From Onthophagus taurus (Eukaryota; Arthropoda; Insecta; Coleoptera; Scarabaeidae), in the NCBI RefSeq assembly GCF_036711975.1, contig NC_091972.1:9181001-9245000 (forward strand): 64,000 bases of DNA, given 5' to 3'. Positions 56,301 through 64,000 of this stretch are shown here, piece by piece (the stretch's first letter is position 1; every line of letters begins with the position of its first letter). Below the pieces are notes generated by a model. The model worked only from the letters and a program-made list of their open reading frames with translations, did no database searches and was not told where the DNA came from. Made by a program: the position numbers and the translations under genes.

Positions 56301-58860
56301 GTAATATAATCTTTTTCACAACGTTTTAAGGAAATTTAGAATTACAATTGTTAGTACTTTTCTTGGCTTTTTATTGTATCCACTACCGGTTGCAAGGCAT
56401 TTTTTATTATTGCCCCAATTTCATAAAATATCGTAATGAATGTAGTAACAAATAAGTGTAATTGGAATTACAAAAGGTTGACTGAAAAAAGAATCTAGGC
56501 AATTAGAAAACTTTTATGCAGAAAACTGCCCAGAAACACGACATTCTAGAAGTTTCTAATATTTCCAAACATCAAAAATGTACAGAATCTTGTTTGTTTT
56601 ATAAGCATAAACAAAGCAGTAAAAGGAATTCCAAAAATCGACTAGACTAAAGTAAACTTAGTTTTGTACACTGATGCCAAAATACGAAATCTTGAGTTAC
56701 AACCTCAAACTGTTAAACCACCAATTAATGTGTCCACATTGTTTCTCAGCCGCAACAACTCAAGCCATCCATAGAACCAACCACATGTATGCCGGTTCAT
56801 AACCAACGAAACAATCGCCCTTAACTTTTGAAGTAGATAACTTAAAATACCGATGAAATCTATAAGAATCTGTCTTTATCTGTTCACTGTATGAACCCAA
56901 TATCGTCTCTGTCTTTCTTTTTTTAGAAGAGTTGGCAGTACCAGTGAGTATCTTGTTCATAATCAGAATCAAACGATTCATGAGAAATGAATAGGAACGT
57001 TACGATTGTATTGATTCAAAATATCGTCAGAATGTGTCAGAACATAACATATAGATGCAATAGCTAGCCATAACGTTGGTCTTCCCTGGTCTTCTGAAAC
57101 ATGCTTCACTTTCCTTGGGCTGACGCAGTATTTTTGCCATTCAAGTTACTTTTAGCGCGGATAATGGGAGCTCTACTCTGGAATCTGTTGTCGTACAAAG
57201 AGTACTTCTATGAGTCCTAAGACTAGCAGCGTATTACTATGCCTGACAGCGATCTCGGATAGAAAGCATGAGTCTAAACTATCTATCTCATATCCGTTTC
57301 TGCAGGACTATTATTATTATGTACTTACTCAAACATAACTGCAACATAGTAAATTATTCCACTATAACATTCAGACCGCTGGGTAAAAATTGCATGGTCT
57401 TAAAAGATGTCGTATGTAGGTATGATGCTGCCCCTTACCACTACTTATTTAAGATGTAACTGATCCTAATTGCTGCTGATGTCAATGCCATTCTTCAGAG
57501 AAATGCAGCGTTAGTCAATCAATTGCCCAGAAAGTAGTAAAAGTCAACTGCTAATAAAAAGTAACAAAAGACTAAAATAAGTGGGGGGAAAACTTTTTAT
57601 TCTATGAATCGTTTTCGCTAATCGATTTTTGTAAAAACTGTGTGCGAGTTCGTACAAATGGTTAGTGAGCAAAGTTTTTATTAGCGTGTCGGGTTAAGCC
57701 CCTTTTCCGGTACGCGCACTGCTTTTAAAATCTCATTTAAACAACCCCGTGAGACTGGGAAAGGGGTTAAAAATATACATTATTAAATACTGGTATACAT
57801 TTTTATTTAATTATCGTGCAGTAGGTAAATATGATTCAGCTGCACTCTTCTTCGTCGCACCGTCGTATTCTTTCTTTTAATTTTTCCTTTGTATTTTTTA
57901 ATTCGCATTCAGCGACGACTAGAACGTCCATTATCGTTTGTCCACGGAAGCACCTCCTTAAACAATCCCTCCTTTGGTCATTTATTATTGAACCGTCGTC
58001 GGCGTTCTCGGTTGCGCTATTCGTATAATGCCCCAGCGGAACCTATTATTAGCGGTAAACGGTTCATCATTAATAATCAATTAAACGGTTCTTCAGCAGT
58101 CGTCCCAACTGGACTTTCATACCTTAATATGTATTTTAATAAGCGATGCCCACGCCGTAGGTTTCGGGTTTTACTCGAATGCGACGACGGCGTCTACCAT
58201 CTTGACAATTTCCACGATTAATTTTATATGGGGGCACCCCATATATACCATCGAAAATGTCAAATACGATTTTAGTTTTATAACTACCAAGACGAATGAT
58301 GAGGTTGGGTTGAACTAACGGATCCTTAAAACTAAATTGACCTATTTTTATTTAGATATATGAGTTTTGAAAGTACCTACGTTATAGGGGAGGTTTATGA
58401 ATTTTTTATTAGTAATAAAGTTTGGACGCGGTTGACTTTGGTCTAATGGTTTTTTGTCATTTTTGTGGGGCGACGAGCATTGTGACAGTCGTCGCGGGGG
58501 CAACTTTTCAATTGGGAATTATGCATAAACGGACTCACGGTGGGGAGCGGGAACAGTCCAAAATTGAAATTGTCGGCTAATTGTGAGCACAATGCGACCG
58601 CTGATTAGTACACAGAAAAGCGCTTAGGCGACCGAAACTGCGGTGGAGGTCGCCTCGACGTCGCTCGTTCCCGACGCAATATTGCCATCAGAACCCTTAA
58701 TGCAAACGACAAAGCGAAGCCACTTACACCACTTATTCAATACATTTGCGATTTTCTCTATTGTTATTTGTTCAATCCCATTAATTTTTTTTTGGTTGCT
58801 TTTTTTCAGTAATAACATAAACATTAATTTTTAATTAAGAGAAATTAACTGAAAAGACAT
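53379..58860. other. Intergenic region with scattered CpG-rich blocks
   Basis: No gene is supported. Compositionally distinct CpG-rich blocks lie at about 54600-54900, 55190-55500, 57640-57770, 57830-58230 and 58440-58700. Frames inside them (for example 57889-58221, 110 codons) have no recognisable motif. Plausible readings are enhancers or 5' non-coding exons of a gene beyond the window. Confidence 0.4.
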
Positions 58861-58881
58861 TAATTTAAACCACTTGGTGTT

Positions 58882-59077
58882 TGTCAGGACTTCTCATTTA
58901 TCTCAAACCATGTCACAAACTTTATACAACATGGAGCATTAAAAAATAGGCATGCTAAGAATGCTGCTTACCGTTTATTGGATGCACTTATATTTGGACA
59001 AAGTGACAATGACCGACAATTCGTAAACACAGTAATTGAAAAGTTATGCCACATGTCAATCACAAGGTTTGGTGGAA
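58882..59077 (+). pseudogene. Possible gene remnant or isolated exon, unidentified
   Basis: After an acceptor-like tttgtcag an open frame reads DFSFISNHVTNFIQHGALKNRHAKNAAYRLLDAL, then IFGQSDNDRQFVNTVIEKL and MSITRFGGKRY before a stop. Composition and periodicity look protein-like, but there is no start codon or partner exon. I do not recognise the family. It may be a processed-pseudogene or transposon fragment. Confidence 0.3.
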
Positions 59078-59079
59078 AG

Positions 59080-62000
59080 AGATATTGACAAGATGTTTAT
59101 GGATTAGATACAAACAAGACCATAAATGGTGTGAAGCTATGTTTAGTTATACAGCTAAACTGGATTTGTAAACGTTCCTGTCAGCTTTAGATTGAAGTAT
59201 AGAAACGTTACACTTGGTCAAATTTTGGCAAATTATGGGAGCTACTAGAACCACTACTTTTTCAAAGTCTGCTTGCAAAGTCATTCGGATAAATTTTTTG
59301 AAGTGAAAGCCGTCATAGGGGGGTCATATTTTCATCATCTTCTTTCATTATCTTTTCTTCACACTTTATCATTATCTGCCATGGTTTGCAGAAGGAAGAA
59401 AGCAGCAACAGCTACGATAACGCTCTTCGCGGCTATAATTTATTGTGACTGGCGAGTATGGGAATACAATGAACAGATTACCACCTTTAAAAATGTATTA
59501 CTGCAAATTCTCATATTACCAATTCTCATTGATAGTCTCATAGGTTCAAAAACCTACATTAGGTATGCCACCAAATATACCATTAATAATTAAGGGGTAT
59601 TCAAACTAATACAATCTTAGAAATTTACTACACATTATGCTCTTTTTCCCCAAGCGTATAACTTGCAAAGATACTTCGACTCACCTAAGATACTTTTTTG
59701 GAATTTTAAAATAGATTTTCAGTTTGAAAATTTGTTTTCTAAAATTATGTACAATATTAACTGGTGCGTAACGAGTGACATCCGCTTCTTGGTATTGAAC
59801 TATTTGACGGCAAATTATGATAATCGCCAAATTAACCGTGGTGGAGAGGAACGATAATGAGCTATAACGGGGCGTATTCGGCCGGTGACTATAAATACGT
59901 AGCTGAGCCACAGAGATGCCCGATTAAATGTCCCATAAATATCGTTGAAAGGACGAGACGTATACACGATGATGCTAAATAGCGGAAAGTATACCGACCG
60001 AAACGAAACGGCCAGGACTAAATCGAAAACGACATCATGTCCTTAAAAAAAAATATTTCCGTTTAAATATTTATTGTTTTCTTACAAGAAGGAATATTAC
60101 AAGATTGTTGGTGGTGGCAGTTAAGGAATTATATGAGGGTTTATTCTATATAGTTGTAAATAGTAATCATTCTGTCACATATACTGAGTCAGTAACGTTT
60201 TATGCAAGTTACATGATCCTAAAAGTGTTGGAGTTGTTATTTTCAGAATGCGCAATATTAGTTGTATATTGAGTTGTCTTGTCGAGAAATTGTCAAAAAT
60301 TATAACTTCTTTTCAGAAACAACCAGAATATGGTAACGCACTGCATAACCTGAAAGTTTCTAGTTCTACGTCTAGTTTTAACTTTGTGGGTAAATAAGAC
60401 TAAATAAAGAGTTGTTTCGTCTGTGTTGGTAGCCAATTTCTTGATTGACAAAAATAAAAGGATTTGAACTTGTAACTAATACATTTTGGCTTCAGAATAT
60501 GGTAACAAACACATAACTTAAGCGTTTTTGGTCTAACATCTTCTCGATCTGTGTGATAGCAATAGAAAGAATTCGACGAGAAAGTAACTAGCATCCACGA
60601 GTAAGTAGTCTGGCAGTGTAAAGTCTGCAAATTTTGTTTTGCCTGCATAAAGATACTTATTGTTCATAATTTCATTAAGTAACATAGGTGACATTTTCAA
60701 CAAATCTAAAAAGGGGGCAACACCTATGCGGCTATAATATGCGAAACAAATTAACATAGCGAGTGAAGTAGGATTTCTACATAATTTAACTCAGCCTATT
60801 TAACGAAAAGTGTGAATCCGTGAAAGAGTAGAACACGTGGCCACCACTCGGTCGTCCGGCCATTTGTCACATTCATAAACGCCGCTAGCGGCAACCGACC
60901 GAAAAATGGTCCCCCTAAATAGATTTTCCTTTCCCCTTTTTCTTCCTTCAATTCGTGTTTCTTTCCTTCGACTATGAACTAATACATTATGTCACACAAA
61001 TAGGTTTAGATTTTTTTTTACTTTTGAAATATCCTTACATATCATAAAATATGTTATTCAGCAGTCCTAAGAATATTAATTAATCTAAGAAACAATAAAA
61101 TAACTCTAAGTAGGTATTTGTAATTACTTCTAGTTGTTCTTGTTGTTGAATGATGTTACTCAAAAAATTTGTATGTTTATGAAGTGTTAATAAATTATTG
61201 ACTTTGTGCAATTCTGCATAAATTTGTTAAAACAAGAAGAAATTTAATTATGTTTTGTACGATTTTGATTTATAAAATATTTTTTAGCATTACAATGAAC
61301 TCATGGGTTGAGGGATAAAACTGAACCCCGTTGTAGGCGTCGAATTAGGGTTTGGATGTAGTTGCGCACTCTCGGTCGAGATTTCAAGAGACGTGATTGA
61401 CGCGCGACGTCCTCGACAAAGGGCCGTCAAAATGACAGGACGCCACAATGGTCCCGTTTAATGTCATCGGCGAAGCGTCACTTATTGCATTAGCCGAATC
61501 GCGGTGATATTTAACGCACGCGCATGTTGTACGCCATACGTATACGATTTCCCTCCTCATGTTGCCGGACAAAACGGGCAAACCATTTGTTATTCTGTAA
61601 TTCTCTCGATTTCTCTCTTCTTCCCTAACCCTGTCCTATTTCCTTCTATTCATTTCGTTTGCTCGTGCATTTGTTTGGTTCTAACCCTCTCTCTCTCTCT
61701 CTCTCTATTTCGGTAGCTACCAATTCCAATCCCGCCGGATTCCTGGTTTCCCGTCCGAATTGCAATTCGTTCCGGAAGTGAAAACTCAGCGATGTATAAT
61801 TGCTATTCAATTTTATTATCACGAGCCGTGGGGGAGCAGGAAATTTTGCGGATTCGTGAACACATTGTTAAAGCTGCCAGCCAATTTTGTGAGTTGGAAT
61901 TGAAATTTTATATATATAGAAATATTTTCTAACGTGTAGTCCACTAAATCCATTTTTTTACCTTTAAATTCTACTACAGGGTGAATTGCTGAAGAATAGA

Positions 62001-63060
62001 TGCAAAATAATAACGTGAATTTTTTGCATTTTCGTGTCAACCTGGTGTGCGAATGCATAAAAATGAGAATCAGATTGCTAAAACAAGAATTTGTTGCATC
62101 CTGTGCTCTTTTTGCGATTCTTTATCATGATGCTTTTATTGATCCTTTGCGTTTTGCTTGAAAAAACTTTATTAGTATCTGCCATTAGACAGATTTCTTT
62201 AGTTGCTACATATGTATAGAATCTGGTTGTTTTTAATTGCTGACAAAAAATGACAACTAATGGCTATCTTTTGACTCTTTTGGATACCGAATCTGCATAT
62301 CTTACCAACCAATTTCACTCCTCCTTTGCTGGCCCTATACTTTTAAATTATGTTTGGTTTAGGATCTACATTTACAATGTTTACCAACATTCTTTATCTG
62401 AAAGATTGACATTTCAAAAGAAAACTTTATCTAACTTTATCCAACATATGAACAACATATAATAGATAATTTCTAAAACTGTAGAATTCTGTAAAAAGTG
62501 GAGTTCAAATAGATATTATTTATGTACTTACTATAGTATGGTTTAAGAAAGCTGATAATTTTATGAAGATGGAAGAGGCCAGAAACATTTAAACACTTTA
62601 TTGCAACAACAACATATAAATGTTTACAGTTATAGGAAGGAGAGCTTTAAACCTGCCCAAATTTGCATTTTTCTGGAATCTCTACAGTTTTCACTTCATC
62701 ATGGAAACCTTTAAAACCTTCGTAATCTCTCCGTGATTTTGGCATTAGAATCAGTCATTGCTCTATTAATGTAGTGTTGATTGTGCCATGCACATGTAGG
62801 TCAAACAATCGAGTCTACTATATTCAAAGTTACTGAAAAGAACCTCTCAAACATTCGAAATTTTCGGCAATACATTGTGCACGAGATAAACAATAATTAA
62901 AGTAACTAATAGCTGAATAGCTAATTTACCAAGACACTCCAAATGAAACCCAAAGTTAAGACATTGATGATGAAAGTGCCGTTTCAAACATCTCATGCAA
63001 AATTATGTAAGAGACACCTCATTAAGTAGATGCAGGAAATTTTTTTTCTACCAATGTATA
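59080..63060. other. Intergenic region, no recognised gene
   Basis: CpG-rich blocks lie at about 59860-60030, 60840-60910 and 61320-61780, the last with a (CT)10-like run at about 61687-61706 that could bind GAGA-type factors. A short TAGTTCTA-like fragment of the palindromic repeat appears near 60358. Frames up to about 106 codons lack recognisable motifs. Confidence 0.4.
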
Positions 63061-63107
63061 TATCACAGGTAAAGCGTGCATTTCAGTTAATGTACACATT
63101 AGCCAGT

Positions 63108-63875
63108 CACTGTATATGTTGCAGGCAAATTTTTAATTCAGGTAGATAACTTTTTCCTAGTCAGATACTGTCTGCCTAACAGTAGTTCGTTACAGTTTTA
63201 TCATTAAATGTCTAGGCAAATACTATTGGACAAGACAAATAGTATGTGTCTAAGCTTGTTTTAGGCAAATACCATTTTTTCGGTACAACAATGCAATATA
63301 GAGTAGGTACCTGTTCACAATAAAATAACGTATGTAGTTCCTTTCGTTATCAACCTACTTTTCTTAAATTAAAGTCACTAATGAGTGTCAAACGAATAAA
63401 ATTCTTTGCGTATCATTTTCAAAAAATGCATAACAGTTTCATATACTTTTATTAAGTTTAATAAAAATACAAATAAACGATTTATTTCTTGAAGACTTAA
63501 ATACAAAATATAAAAATTTACTTGTTTTGACAATTGTTGCTGGAATGGCATCTACTATTGCACATCATCTTATTTTTGAAACAAGTACACCTTTTTGTAC
63601 CGCACTGAAATTTCGAAGGCTGGCACTGGCATTTTGACATACCTTGTGCAGGCCTCTCTTAAAGAAATAAAGCATTCCTGAGGTTGGGTTGGGTTGGTTT
63701 ACAGAGCTATTTGCCTGAAAATAGTTTAGCCATATGCTATTTGCTTAGGAAAGTAGAATTTAGGCTGAAATAAATGGAATAAAACTATTTGCCTATACTA
63801 TAGGCAGATAGTGTCTGACTAGGAAAAAGCTATTTACTTGAAATAACCATTTGCCTGCGACATATACATTAACGT
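63108..63875. mobile_element. Inverted-repeat DNA transposon remnant (Ginger-like), internally deleted
   Basis: The left terminus TGTATATGTTGCAGGCAAAT and the stretch TTTTCCTAGTCAGATACTGTCTGCCTA at about 63150-63180 recur inverted at 63797-63874, ending ATTTGCCTGCGACATATACA. The element thus begins TGT and ends ACA, as Ginger elements do. Short AGGCAAATA motifs repeat internally. Only the C-terminal cysteine-rich ORF remains inside. No matching target-site duplication was found, and similar TGTACA-rich sequence continues outside, so outer limits are uncertain. Confidence 0.65.
63518..63640 (-). pseudogene. Cysteine-rich C-terminal tail of a Ginger/KRBA2-like transposon protein
   Basis: A 40-residue minus-strand frame, MSKCQCQPSKFQCGTKRCTC then FKNKMMCNSRCHSSNNCQNK, ending in TAA. 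The spacing C-x-C...C-x4-RC-x-C-x6-C-x3-CH-x5-C-x-N/K is the small Cys/His domain at the C-terminus of integrase-bearing Ginger-type proteins annotated as KRAB-A-domain-containing 2. There it presumably binds zinc. The integrase core is absent. The Cys pattern is fully preserved, so the deletion is recent or the tail is constrained. Confidence 0.6.
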
Positions 63876-64000
63876 GACGTTTTAGTAAAAGTATTTATCA
63901 GTCATAGAGTGTATACATTTTCTAGTGAATGTGTACATAAACTAGGCAGCGTATGCATTTGCTAACAGATGTTAGTAAAAGTTATAACAAAGAAAATTTA

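Noticed and set aside
57889-58221. 110-codon plus-strand frame
   Set aside because: Compositional, with no recognisable domain and overlapping frames equally open.
1-64000. tRNA, rRNA or microRNA genes
   Set aside because: No cloverleaf with A/B boxes or rRNA-like segment was noticed on reading. The long hairpins seen are foldback transposons, far longer than miRNA precursors.

Overview
The window is AT-rich animal nuclear DNA, almost certainly from an insect. The main evidence is a bruchpilot (ELKS/CAST-family active-zone scaffold) gene of insect type, whose short C-terminal exon ends in GPAGFLKSFF. Other support is the 52-85 nt introns with consensus GT/AG borders and the decayed piggyBac, Tc1, jockey/RTE and Ginger-like transposons. 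A beetle or related holometabolous insect is my guess, but the sequence does not settle the order.

Layout. (1) 737-27339, plus strand: bruchpilot. I reconstructed 14 coding exons that join in frame to 1914 codons, plus an alternative three-exon ELKS/CAST-like C-terminus (2189 codons in total). The first intron is 16.3 kb and full of transposon debris: a TA-flanked foldback element, a palindromic repeat array, a 5'-truncated LINE with an open RT frame, a piggyBac relic and a Tc1 relic. It also holds one GC-rich exon-like block (14047-14389). (2) 27340-33133: no recognised gene. There is a Tc1 relic split by a GC-rich inverted-repeat element and a 0.9 kb minisatellite. (3) 33134-40034: a compact cluster holding a BNIP2/caytaxin-like BCH-domain gene (minus), a small unidentified ORF (plus), TIPIN (plus) and Lunapark (minus). 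Large foldback or MITE elements sit in introns of the BCH gene and Lunapark. (4) 40035-43335: spacer with a second copy of the palindromic repeat. (5) 43336-44365: HIBADH, mitochondrial (minus). (6) 44366-52646: spacer with a MITE and decayed LINE pieces. (7) 52647-53378: DCTN6 (dynactin p27) in four exons (plus). (8) 53379-64000: no recognised gene. CpG-rich blocks are scattered here, and at the right edge lies an inverted-repeat element that keeps a 40-codon cysteine-rich ORF like the C-terminal tail of Ginger/KRBA2-type transposon proteins.

The genes are ordinary neighbours rather than a pathway. Bruchpilot organises the presynaptic cytomatrix, the BCH protein is a signalling or trafficking adaptor, TIPIN acts at replication forks, Lunapark shapes ER junctions, HIBADH degrades valine, and DCTN6 is part of the dynactin pointed end. 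I see no operon-like or defence-like system. The most interesting points are the two alternative C-termini of bruchpilot, the extra in-frame exon matching a vertebrate ELKS segment, the unexplained exon-like block in intron 1, and the variety of foldback DNA. Exon borders were placed by hand from splice consensus, reading frame and remembered family similarity. No alignment or database search was run.
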